Positions 54,745 to 64,000 of a DNA stretch of 64,000 nucleotides are shown in pieces. Origin of the DNA: Winogradskyella flava (GTDB taxonomy: Bacteria; Bacteroidota; Bacteroidia; Flavobacteriales; Flavobacteriaceae). Position numbers and translations under genes: made by a program. The notes beneath the pieces are model-generated. The model was given only the letters and a program-made list of their open reading frames with translations, did not search any database and was not told the DNA's origin. The stretch's first letter is position 1. Every line of letters starts with the position of its first letter. The stretch spans positions 661,804-725,803 of the forward strand of contig NZ_JACLCP010000002.1 of the NCBI RefSeq assembly GCF_014243395.1, read 5' to 3'.

Positions 54745-55425
54745 ATGCGCATAGATATTATCACTGTATTGCCAGAACTTTTAAAAAGTCCTTTTGAAGC
54801 TTCAATACTTAAACGTGCTATAGATGCTGGTTTAGTGGAAGTCCACTTTCATAATCTTAGAGATTACACGACGGACAATTATAAATCTGTGGACGATTAC
54901 CAATTTGGTGGTGGCGCAGGTATGGTAATGATGATAGAACCTATTGACAAATGCATTTCTGGTTTACAGGCAGAGCGTCAATATGATGAGATTATTTATA
55001 TGACACCTGATGGCGAGCGACTCAACCAAAGTATTGCTAATCAAATCTCCTTAAAAGAAAATATTATTGTGCTTTGTGGTCATTATAAAGGTGTAGATCA
55101 AAGAGTACGTGATAAATTTATCACTAAAGAAATCTCTATTGGCGATTATGTATTGTCTGGAGGAGAATTAGGAGCAGCTGTTCTATGTGATTCAGTGATT
55201 CGATTAATACCTGGTGTTTTAGGCAATGAGACTTCTGCGTTGACCGATTCATTTCAAGACAATCTATTAGCACCACCGATATACACAAGACCAAGAGACT
55301 ATAAGGGCATGAAAGTTCCTGAAGTACTATTCAGCGGTAATTTTGGCGAAATTGAAAAATGGCGTGAAGCACAAGCTTACAAAAGAACACAAGAAAGACG
55401 ACCAGACCTTTTGAACGATAAATGA
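54745..55425 (+). CDS. trmD: tRNA (guanine-37-N1)-methyltransferase
   Basis: This 226-aa SPOUT-class enzyme methylates G37 of tRNAs with G36 to prevent frameshifting. It has [32 protein letters not shown] and the trefoil-knot [14 protein letters not shown], plus the C-terminal [19 protein letters not shown]. Length is typical of Bacteroidota. rplS lies 144 bp downstream and has its own promoter. Confidence 0.95.
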   Translation: MRIDIITVLPELLKSPFEASILKRAIDAGLVEVHFHNLRDYTTDNYKSVDDYQFGGGAGMVMMIEPIDKCISGLQAERQYDEIIYMTPDGERLNQSIANQISLKENIIVLCGHYKGVDQRVRDKFITKEISIGDYVLSGGELGAAVLCDSVIRLIPGVLGNETSALTDSFQDNLLAPPIYTRPRDYKGMKVPEVLFSGNFGEIEKWREAQAYKRTQERRPDLLNDK

Positions 55426-55488
55426 GTAAAGGCAAATAATTGAGATAAAAACTTTTCGCTTTCTACTTTTTACTTTTAACTTTTTAAT

Positions 55489-55496
55489 TATCTTTG
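55489..55496 (+). promoter_or_regulatory. -7 element for rplS
   Basis: TATCTTTG followed by CACC, exact TANNTTTG; a TTTT lies at about the right distance upstream. It gives a leader of about 66 nt. Confidence 0.55.
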
Positions 55497-55511
55497 CACC
55501 CACTTTAGATT

Positions 55512-55552
55512 AACCTCTGGCGAAAATCGTGAATGTTGGTTTAAATGAACCA
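55512..55552 (+). promoter_or_regulatory. Possible regulatory leader of rplS
   Basis: AACC (55512-55515), GGTT (55538-55541) and AACC (55548-55551) can form two mutually exclusive stems; the second extends to TGGTT/AACCA with a 6-nt loop. Ribosomal-protein leaders often use such switches for autoregulation. The stems are short, so confidence is low. Confidence 0.3.
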
Positions 55553-55568
55553 TTATAAAAGAAAAAAC

Positions 55569-55919
55569 ATGAATTCTTTAGTAAAATTTGTACAAGACGA
55601 ATTTGTAGCAAAAAAGGACTTGCCAGAATTTAGCGCTGGTGATACAATCACAGTGTATTACGAAATTAAGGAAGGAAACAAAACGCGTACACAGTTCTTT
55701 AAAGGTGTAGTATTACAACGCAAGGGAACAGGAACTTCAGAAACATTTACTATTCGTAAAATGTCTGGAACTATTGGTGTAGAGCGTATTTTCCCAGTGA
55801 ATTTACCAGCACTTCAAAAAATTGAAGTCAACAAGCGTGGTAAAGTACGTAGAGCGCGTATATTCTACTTTAGAGGTCTTACTGGTAAAAAAGCAAGAAT
55901 TAAAGAAGTTAGAAGATAA
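55569..55919 (+). CDS. rplS: 50S ribosomal protein L19
   Basis: This 116-aa protein lies at the interface of the ribosomal subunits. It has the L19 motifs FRG/FKGVVLQRKGTG, FTIRKMSGTIGVERIFP and the C-terminal RRARIFYFRGLTGKKARIKE. I start at ATG 55569 (MNSLVKFVQDEF), where homologs begin; an in-frame ATG 24 bp upstream is unlikely. Own promoter and own terminator, so monocistronic. Confidence 0.95.
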   Translation: MNSLVKFVQDEFVAKKDLPEFSAGDTITVYYEIKEGNKTRTQFFKGVVLQRKGTGTSETFTIRKMSGTIGVERIFPVNLPALQKIEVNKRGKVRRARIFYFRGLTGKKARIKEVRR

Positions 55920-55940
55920 GTTTTATCAAACCGTATTATT

Positions 55941-55972
55941 AAAAAAGCTCTCGAAATCGAGAGCTTTTTTGG
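55941..55972 (+). terminator. Intrinsic terminator of rplS
   Basis: AAAGCTCTCGA and TCGAGAGCTTT form a perfect stem with flanking A and T runs. Confidence 0.9.
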
Positions 55973-56032
55973 TTATTAACTTTTGTTAATAACTGCGGTT
56001 TATAAGATGTTTATATCTAAACAGTTAAAAAA

Positions 56033-56063
56033 TTTGCATTTTCATAATATAAGTATACTTTAG
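56033..56063 (+). promoter_or_regulatory. Promoter of the candidate noncoding RNA
   Basis: TTTG (56033-56036), exactly 19 nt, then TACTTTAG (56056-56063; one mismatch to TANNTTTG). This is the best-spaced promoter in the window, and no long reading frame starts behind it. Predicted start near 56070. Confidence 0.6.
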
Positions 56064-56069
56064 CTAAAC

Positions 56070-56575
56070 AATTAACAACAAACCTAGTTTGGTTTTAAAA
56101 GATATTTTAAATTAGTGGTAATTGTAGTAAGGTAACGTTCTTTACATATTGAGGTAGTTTTTTGAGGTTGGTAAACCGCTTGTGTAGGCAAGTGTTGGAG
56201 AGTTAACCATGAAGCTTAAATTTTATAGTATGCTTGCAGATTATAAAAGTTAATGTGGAAAGCTTAGAAAAAGTAACGGAATCGAAAGTGAACGTGAAAA
56301 GGATGAGCAATGTTTTTATGCGCATCAGACACGCAAGTGAATGATGAAAAAGAAAACATCAAGAAAAATATACCTTACGGAACATAGTAGTATCATGTCA
56401 ATACATTTTGAAAGATGCGAATTGTTTCACCGAAGCAGCAACGCTTGAACTGAAAAGGATGGTGGCGCAAGCCATACAGCTGATTTAGTGTAATGCTAAA
56501 TAAGTTATAGTAGTACTGTTTCAAAGAGAAGCCATGTCTCAGCAGTTTACTGTAGTGATATGGCTTTTTGTTTTT
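56070..56575 (+). ncRNA. Candidate ~500-nt structured noncoding RNA
   Basis: The 725-bp gap between rplS and the pentapeptide gene has no substantial open frame but has its own promoter and terminator. Stems visible by eye are AAACC/GGTTT (56080-56084/56091-56095), GGTT/AACC (56166-56169/56205-56208) enclosing CGCTTG/CAAGTG (56177-56182/56189-56194), and AAGCTT/AAGCTT (56212-56217/56260-56265) enclosing TTTTATA/TATAAAA (56221-56227/56242-56248). Others are ATGTTTT/AAAACAT (56310-56316/56353-56359) enclosing TGCG/CGCA, TGGC-GCAA-GCCA with a GNRA loop (56463-56474), and ATTTAG/CTAAAT (56483-56488/56496-56501). The segment between stems is purine-rich. It lacks the hallmarks of tmRNA, RNase P and SRP RNA. 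Class unknown. Confidence 0.6.
56529..56575 (+). terminator. Terminator of the candidate noncoding RNA
   Basis: AAGCCAT (56529-56535) and ATGGCTT (56560-56566) pair, with an inner CAGT/ACTG stem, and are followed by TTTTTGTTTTTG. Confidence 0.75.
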
Positions 56576-56632
56576 GTGGTTCTAAGATTTTTCGGGCCTT
56601 ACTTTCAAAATCAAAAAATTGTCTAGCATTCT

Positions 56633-56640
56633 TATATTTG
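56633..56640 (+). promoter_or_regulatory. -7 element for pentapeptide gene
   Basis: TATATTTG ends 4 nt before the ATG at 56645, so the transcript should be leaderless or start just inside the gene. Confidence 0.45.
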
Positions 56641-56644
56641 TAGA

Positions 56645-57217
56645 ATGAATTTACCGCTTGTAGACAATCAACACTTCCGCAATCACGATTATACTTCCAT
56701 TATTTTATCCAAGGCAGAATATAGTAACTGCACGTTCACAAATTGTAATTTCGAAAATTCCGATATTTCAAATAATTCATTTTTAGAGTGCGAGTTCATA
56801 GAATGTAATTTGAGTAATACTAACGTAGCGCATACCATTTTTAATGATGTAGCTTTTAATAATTGTAAATTAGTTGGCGTATTATTTCAGAACTGTGACG
56901 ATTTTTTATTAAACTTTGGCTTCACCAATTGCATACTTAATCTAAGTTCATTTTATCAACTAAAAATCAACCGTACGACATTTACTGATTGTAAAATGCA
57001 TCAAGTTGATTTTACTGGAGCCGAAATTAAGAACGCTGCATTCAACAATATAGATTTAAAAGGTGCCATCTTTGAGGAAACTAATCTCGAAAATACTGAC
57101 TTTAGTACCGCTTTTAATTTTTCCATTCACCCATCAACCAACAAAATTAAGAATGCCATCTTCTCTAAGGACAACTGTTTTGGGCTTCTGAGTGCTTTCA
57201 AAATAAAAATAAAATAG
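56645..57217 (+). CDS. Pentapeptide-repeat protein
   Basis: This 190-aa cytosolic protein consists of about 25 pentapeptide-type units (pattern A/S/C-[DN]-[LF]-x-x, as in CTFTNCNFENSDIS and FTGAEIKNAAF). They are expected to form a right-handed quadrilateral beta-helix. The group includes Qnr proteins that protect gyrase, but most chromosomal members have no known role. It lies between the candidate RNA and icd, as a single gene. Confidence 0.85.
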   Translation: MNLPLVDNQHFRNHDYTSIILSKAEYSNCTFTNCNFENSDISNNSFLECEFIECNLSNTNVAHTIFNDVAFNNCKLVGVLFQNCDDFLLNFGFTNCILNLSSFYQLKINRTTFTDCKMHQVDFTGAEIKNAAFNNIDLKGAIFEETNLENTDFSTAFNFSIHPSTNKIKNAIFSKDNCFGLLSAFKIKIK

Positions 57218-57268
57218 TTTTATAATCGTAGCTTTTTATTATTATTAAAATCACAAATTAATTGGTAG

Positions 57269-59584
<2,316 letters not shown>

Positions 59585-59593
59585 ACTTACGTT

Positions 59594-59630
59594 AAAAGAG
59601 CTTCATTAAAAATGAAGCTCTTTTATTTTT
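59594..59630 (+). terminator. Intrinsic terminator of icd
   Basis: AAAAGAGCTTCATT and AATGAAGCTCTTTT form a perfect 14-bp stem followed by T-rich sequence. The T-run overlaps the -7 box of the next gene. Confidence 0.9.
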
Positions 59631-59631
59631 G
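59624..59631 (+). promoter_or_regulatory. -7 element for TonB receptor gene
   Basis: TATTTTTG lies within the U-tract of the icd terminator, 19 nt before the ATG at 59651. Confidence 0.5.
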
Positions 59632-59650
59632 TGTCGTCCAAAAATTTATC

Positions 59651-62026
59651 ATGTACGGTAAAAGTATAAAAGCCTTATTAATTGCAATTTTATTCCCAGT
59701 TCTCCTTTCAGCACAAGAAAAGTTTACACTTAGCGGAACAGTTACCGACAGCGATAGTAATGAAACCCTCATTGGTGTAAATATAATTATTCCAGAAATT
59801 CAATCTGGCACTATGACTAATGAGTATGGCTTCTACTCTATTACTTTACCTGCGGGAGTCTACAATATTCAGGTAAGTTATCTTGGTTATAAAACCATTT
59901 CTGAAACGCTCCAACTAGATTCAGATATTACTAAAAATTTTAAATTAATAGAAACTGCCGAAAGTCTTGATGAGATTGTGATTACTGAGGATGTGGAAGA
60001 ACTGAATATTAAGAAACCTCAAATGAGTGTGAATTCACTTTCCATAAAAACCATAAAAAATATGCCTGTTGTTTTAGGTGAGGTTGATGTTATTAAATCC
60101 ATTACTTTACTTCCTGGTGTTACTAATGCCGGTGAGGGATCTTCGGGCTTTAATGTAAGAGGAGGTGCTGCAGATCAAAACCTTATCCTTTTGGATGAAG
60201 CTACTATCTTTAATTCATCACACTTATTCGGTTTCTTCTCTGTTTTTAATCCAGATGCCATAAAAGATCTAAAGCTCTACAAAGGTGGCATTCCTGCTAA
60301 ATATGGTGGACGTGTGTCTTCCGTATTAGACATCTACCAAAAAGAAGGTAATAGTAGTCAGTTTCATATGAATGGTGGAATAGGATTAATATCCAGTAGA
60401 CTTTTAGCAGAAGGTCCGATCAAAAAAGATAAAGGCTCTTTTTTAATTGGAGGAAGAAGTAGTTATGCCCATTTGTTCCTACCACTTTTCGATTTGGATA
60501 ATGTCGCCTATTTCTATGATCTCAATACAAAATTGAGCTACAGATTAAATGATAATAACAGTATTTTTCTTTCAGGCTATTTTGGAAGAGATGTATTTGA
60601 GCTCGCGGATAGCTTCGAGAACACTTATGGAAACACAGTTGTGAACTTTAGATGGAATCATTTATTTTCAGATAAATTGTTTTCGAATCTGTCATTGATT
60701 TATTCGGATTATTACTATGGTCTAAGATTGGATTTCGTTGAGTTCGATTGGGAGTCAGGTATTAGAAACTTCAACCTAAAATATGATTTCAAACATTACA
60801 TAAGCAATAACTTTAAGCTCGAGTATGGTTTGAATAGCATATACTATAAATTCAATCCAGGAGAGATTAATCCAACTACCGAGAGTTCTGGAATCAACCC
60901 TTTTAAACTCATAGATAAATATGCCTTTGAAAATGCTATTTATGTTGACGCAGAACATAAGCTCAGTAACAGATTATCTGTAAGTTATGGTGCGCGTCTA
61001 AGTACATTCCATCGTTTAGGACAAGATGAATTGAACATATATGAAAACGATAATCCAGTCATCTTTAACGAAGACCTTAATCTTTATGAAAAAGCAGAAC
61101 CAATAGGGACTGAAACTTTTAACCGAAGTGATGTGATTGAATCTTTTACTAATATTGAACCTAGATTTGCTTTGGCTTATCAACTAAATGATAATTCTTC
61201 GGTAAAGGCGAGCTATAATCGCATGAGTCAGTATCTACATTTATTATCTAATACTAATTCTCCTACCCCATTAGATGTTTGGACTCCAAGTGGAAAATAT
61301 GTGAAGCCACAACTATTAGATCAAGTTGCTTTGGGTTATTTCAAAACCTTTAAGGACAATGAATTTTCATTAGAAGTAGAGAGCTTTTATAAAACTATTC
61401 AAAATCGTATCGATTATATAGATGGTGCAGATCTCATAGCGAACAACGCTATAGAACAAGTTATTCTTAATGGTGAAGCTAGAGCTTATGGACTAGAAGT
61501 ACTTTTTAGAAAAAATGAAGGGAAGTTTACAGGTTGGTTAGCGTATACCTTGTCAAAATCGGAGCAAAGAACTTCGGGTAGAACGTTTGTTGAGACTGGA
61601 ATCAATAATGGGGAATGGTACAATACACCATTTGACAAAACACATGATGTTTCACTGACCGCAAATTATGAGCTCAACAAGAAATGGTCTTTTAGTACTA
61701 ATTTTCTGTTTCAAACAGGTCAACCAGCTACATTTCCAAATGGTCAATATGAGTATAATGGTATTGTTATTCCAAGTTACGAAGCTAGAAATTCTAGTCG
61801 ATTGCCTGCATACCATCGCCTAGATTTAGCAGTAAATTATAACCCAAAACCAAATAGTGAAAAGAAATTTAAAGGGCAATGGATATTTGGAGTTTACAAT
61901 GTGTACAATAGAAGAAATGCAGCGAATATAACATTTAGAGAAAATAGAATGTCTGGTAATAATGAAGCTGTCAGGTTAGCCATATTTGGAATAGTACCAT
62001 CTATCTCATATAATTTTAAATTTTAA
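59651..62026 (+). CDS. TonB-dependent receptor with CarboxypepD_reg domain
   Basis: This 791-aa outer-membrane transporter has a signal peptide (ending LLSAQ), a carboxypeptidase-regulatory-like domain (about 23-105), a plug domain (about 125-240, GFNVRGGAADQNLILLDEATIF) and a 22-strand barrel ending in Phe (SYNFKF). It is followed 4 bp later by a DUF4249 lipoprotein, so the pair likely takes up an unknown ligand. I start at ATG 59651; an in-frame ATG at 59612 lies inside the icd terminator. Confidence 0.9.
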   Translation: MYGKSIKALLIAILFPVLLSAQEKFTLSGTVTDSDSNETLIGVNIIIPEIQSGTMTNEYGFYSITLPAGVYNIQVSYLGYKTISETLQLDSDITKNFKLIETAESLDEIVITEDVEELNIKKPQMSVNSLSIKTIKNMPVVLGEVDVIKSITLLPGVTNAGEGSSGFNVRGGAADQNLILLDEATIFNSSHLFGFFSVFNPDAIKDLKLYKGGIPAKYGGRVSSVLDIYQKEGNSSQFHMNGGIGLISSRLLAEGPIKKDKGSFLIGGRSSYAHLFLPLFDLDNVAYFYDLNTKLSYRLNDNNSIFLSGYFGRDVFELADSFENTYGNTVVNFRWNHLFSDKLFSNLSLIYSDYYYGLRLDFVEFDWESGIRNFNLKYDFKHYISNNFKLEYGLNSIYYKFNPGEINPTTESSGINPFKLIDKYAFENAIYVDAEHKLSNRLSVSYGARLSTFHRLGQDELNIYENDNPVIFNEDLNLYEKAEPIGTETFNRSDVIESFTNIEPRFALAYQLNDNSSVKASYNRMSQYLHLLSNTNSPTPLDVWTPSGKYVKPQLLDQVALGYFKTFKDNEFSLEVESFYKTIQNRIDYIDGADLIANNAIEQVILNGEARAYGLEVLFRKNEGKFTGWLAYTLSKSEQRTSGRTFVETGINNGEWYNTPFDKTHDVSLTANYELNKKWSFSTNFLFQTGQPATFPNGQYEYNGIVIPSYEARNSSRLPAYHRLDLAVNYNPKPNSEKKFKGQWIFGVYNVYNRRNAANITFRENRMSGNNEAVRLAIFGIVPSISYNFKF

Positions 62027-62030
62027 CGAT

Positions 62031-62843
62031 ATGAAAAAATTATTCTCCATATTTGTTTTAGTACTACTTTTTTCATGTGAAGATGTTATAGATGTAGACC
62101 TTAATTCTACAGAGCCAAGATTAGTAATAGAAGCTTCTATTAACTGGTTGAAGAATACTACTGGTAATGAGCAGGAAATAAAACTTTCTTTATCTGCTCC
62201 ATTTTTTGATGAAGAAATTCCTCCTGCCAATAACGCTATAGTTCAGATTACTGATTCCAATAATAATATTTTTAATTTCCTTGAAGATGGTCAGTCTGGT
62301 ATCTACAGAACTAATAGTTTTATACCTGCAATTGATGAAACATATACACTTTCTATAGCTTACCAAGGGCAAACGTATTCAGGAACAGAAACGCTAAAGT
62401 CTGTAGTTCCTATTGACTTTGTAGAGCAAAATAATGAAGGTGGTTTTACAGGAGAGGATATTGAACTCAAGGCGTTTTATACAGATCCTGCCAATATAGA
62501 AAATTATTACTTTTTTGAATTTATTAGTGATATTCCAGTGGTGCCAACACTAGAAGTCTATGAGGATCGATTTACAGATGGAAATCAAATATTTGGATTT
62601 TATTCAGAAGAAGATTTAGAATCTGGAGATGTTGTAACAATAAGAAATTATGGTATATCTAAGCGTTTCTATGAATTCATGTTTATACTCCTGCAACAAG
62701 GTAGTGAAAATGATGGAGGGCCTTTTGAGACACAGCCAGCCACTGTAAGAGGTAATTGTGTGAATACGACAAATCCAAATAACTTTCCTTTTGGATACTT
62801 TAGACTTTCTGAAGTTGATGAACTTATATATACTGTAGAATAA
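62031..62843 (+). CDS. DUF4249 family lipoprotein
   Basis: This 270-aa lipoprotein (lipobox LLFSCED) matches DUF4249, found beside TonB receptors of the CarboxypepD_reg type in Bacteroidota. It has beta-rich domains (AIVQITDSNNNIFNF, TYTLSIAYQGQTYSGT). It is shorter than most family members (often above 280). Probably a surface or periplasmic partner of the receptor; its role is unknown. Confidence 0.82.
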   Translation: MKKLFSIFVLVLLFSCEDVIDVDLNSTEPRLVIEASINWLKNTTGNEQEIKLSLSAPFFDEEIPPANNAIVQITDSNNNIFNFLEDGQSGIYRTNSFIPAIDETYTLSIAYQGQTYSGTETLKSVVPIDFVEQNNEGGFTGEDIELKAFYTDPANIENYYFFEFISDIPVVPTLEVYEDRFTDGNQIFGFYSEEDLESGDVVTIRNYGISKRFYEFMFILLQQGSENDGGPFETQPATVRGNCVNTTNPNNFPFGYFRLSEVDELIYTVE

Positions 62844-62967
62844 CGAAGAAGTATATTATTAGCCATAAGGTATAGCGATCATTTTTTATATAAAGAATGG
62901 TATTATAGGATATGTTTAAGACTTAAATTACAAGACATCAGCTAAAATAATTTCTTACCTTTAACCT

Positions 62968-63780
62968 ATGAGTTTTATAAAAACAACAGAACAAGATTCT
63001 CACTATAACAATCTCGAAAAGATGTCAATAAATGAGATCCTGTCAAATATCAATAATGAAGATAAAACAGTCCCATATGCCGTAGAAAAATCTTTACCTC
63101 AAATAGAATTATTGATAGAAAAAATAGTTGATAAACTTAAAAATGGAGGTAGGCTTTTTTATATGGGAGCAGGCACAAGTGGTAGATTGGGCATTTTAGA
63201 TGCATCAGAATGTCCTCCAACGTTTGGAGTCTCTGAAGATTTGGTTATTGGTTTAATTGCTGGCGGGGATTCGGCTATTAGGAAAGCTGTTGAAAATGCC
63301 GAAGACTCAGTGACACAAGGCTGGGAAGATCTACAATCATTTTCAATTTCTGAAAAAGATGTAGTTGTTGGTATAGCTGCATCTGGAACAACACCTTATG
63401 TTGTTAATACTTTAAATGAATGTAACACTAAAGATATCATAACAGGATGTATCACCTGCAATAAAAATAGTCCTTTAAGCTTAACAGCTCAATATCCCAT
63501 TGAGGTTATTGTTGGTCCAGAGTTTTTGACGGGTAGTTCTCGAATGAAAGCTGGTACAGCTCAAAAATTAGTACTTAATATGATTACAACTGCTACTATG
63601 ATTCAACTTGGAAGAGTAAAGAATAATAAGATGGTAGACATGCAATTAAGTAATAACAAATTGGTTCATCGTGGTGTAAGAATGATTATGGAAGAACTGA
63701 ACATTTCGGAAGAAGCTGCCGCAAAATTACTTCAAGAACATAAAAGTGTTAGAAAAAGCATCATTCATGGACGACGATAA
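62968..63780 (+). CDS. murQ: N-acetylmuramic acid 6-phosphate etherase
   Basis: This 270-aa SIS-domain lyase cleaves MurNAc-6-P to GlcNAc-6-P and lactate in cell-wall recycling. GAGTSGRLGILDASECPPTFG-type sequence (about 65-85) and the EFLTGSSRMKAGTAQK block are diagnostic. Length is normal for the Flavobacteriaceae form. The end overlaps the DUF6095 gene by 14 bp. Confidence 0.93.
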   Translation: MSFIKTTEQDSHYNNLEKMSINEILSNINNEDKTVPYAVEKSLPQIELLIEKIVDKLKNGGRLFYMGAGTSGRLGILDASECPPTFGVSEDLVIGLIAGGDSAIRKAVENAEDSVTQGWEDLQSFSISEKDVVVGIAASGTTPYVVNTLNECNTKDIITGCITCNKNSPLSLTAQYPIEVIVGPEFLTGSSRMKAGTAQKLVLNMITTATMIQLGRVKNNKMVDMQLSNNKLVHRGVRMIMEELNISEEAAAKLLQEHKSVRKSIIHGRR

Positions 63781-64000
63781 CAGAACAGATAAAGCATTAT
63801 TAAATAAGGGACTTCAACGTATGGGGATTTGTTTGCTTTTAATGTTTGCAGGTCCATCTCTGCTTTACCTTGCACTTAGTAATGATGATAAACCGCTATA
63901 CATTCCACTACTTGTTATTTCACTAATTCTATGTATAGGAGCTATTGCGATGTTATTTATTGGAATAAATACTATAATGAATAGTATTTTTAAGAAAAAG
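63767..64000 (+). CDS. DUF6095-like two-TM protein (3' end at window edge)
   Basis: A frame of 78 codons runs from ATG 63767 to the window end without a stop. It has a charged N-terminus, two hydrophobic helices (GICLLLMFAGPSLLYLAL and IPLLVISLILCIGAIAMLF) and a C-terminal KKK. This matches my memory of DUF6095 proteins (about 75-80 aa), so the stop is probably just past the window. It overlaps murQ in another frame. Function unknown. Confidence 0.65.
   Translation, partial: MDDDNRTDKALLNKGLQRMGICLLLMFAGPSLLYLALSNDDKPLYIPLLVISLILCIGAIAMLFIGINTIMNSIFKKK

Noticed and set aside
56341..56448. A 35-codon frame (MMKKKTSRKIY...) within the candidate RNA, and a 14-codon frame at 56209-56253
   Set aside because: Both overlap predicted stems and have no start context or recognisable similarity; such short frames are expected by chance.
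56070..56575. Candidate RNA as tmRNA, RNase P RNA, SRP RNA or group II intron
   Set aside because: No tRNA-like ends, no RNase P core sequence, too long for SRP or 6S, no domain V hairpin and no intron-encoded reverse transcriptase.

Overview
This 64 kb window reads as an ordinary chromosomal stretch of a low-G+C marine Flavobacteriaceae bacterium (Bacteroidota), close in gene content to Winogradskyella, Olleya or Psychroserpens. The genus is an inference from family knowledge, not from a search. Support comes from type IX secretion (T9SS) C-terminal sorting domains on three secreted proteins, DUF5686, DUF4835, DUF4249, DUF1015 and DUF6095 family proteins, a monomeric-type NADP isocitrate dehydrogenase, a long-form GAPDH, a CarboxypepD_reg/TonB-dependent receptor, almost no Shine-Dalgarno sites, and many promoters with the Bacteroidetes -7 element TANNTTTG. 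No tRNA, rRNA, insertion sequence, prophage or CRISPR array was seen.

Layout. 1-5.9 kb: an outer-membrane DUF5686 protein, an NTF2-like secreted protein, pcm, a Gfo/Idh/MocA oxidoreductase and a 3-hydroxyacyl-CoA dehydrogenase. 5.9-13.6 kb: a co-directional run of M23 peptidase, DUF1015, YggS, exonuclease/GIY-YIG nuclease, DUF3857, ion channel and miaA. 13.6-18.5 kb (minus): a two-component system, then coaE, YbbR-like and glycosyltransferase. 18.6-29.5 kb (minus): a large T9SS protein, fabI, recN, then the bamD-rpoZ-coaBC-DUF4835 operon and the DUF6913-dapA pair. 29.6-32.4 kb: a nucleotidase split over two genes, DoxX and a 7-8 TM protein. 32.5-36.5 kb (minus): GNAT-prmC-LOG-ligA operon. 36.5-41.2 kb: LEA-2 lipoprotein, ribD, HAD, EamA, and a T9SS arylsulfotransferase-like protein. 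41.2-46.6 kb: dnaA neighbourhood. 46.6-50.6 kb (minus): lysozyme-like protein and the dapF-GNAT-mltG-DUF2279 operon. 50.7-59.6 kb: htrA, gap, a coiled-coil membrane protein, trmD, rplS, a 725-bp gene-free stretch, a pentapeptide protein and icd. 59.6-64 kb: TonB receptor with DUF4249 lipoprotein, murQ and DUF6095.

Functional themes are envelope building and quality control (BamD, HtrA, MltG, DapA/DapF, MurQ, M23 peptidase, T9SS cargo), nucleic-acid maintenance (DnaA, LigA, RecN, exonuclease/GIY-YIG, MiaA, TrmD) and cofactor synthesis (CoaE, CoaBC, RibD).

Most interesting signals: (1) a probable independent ~500-nt structured noncoding RNA at about 56070-56570, with its own near-consensus TTTG-N19-TANNTTTG-type promoter and a strong terminator, which I cannot assign to a known class; (2) phased GTTAA direct repeats in front of htrA and in front of the histidine kinase operon, suggesting a Cpx-like envelope-stress regulon; (3) an exonuclease/GIY-YIG gene whose conserved N-terminus can only begin at an ATA codon; (4) a complete intrinsic-terminator hairpin in the dnaA leader; (5) several promoters placed so close to the start codon that the mRNAs should be leaderless or nearly so.
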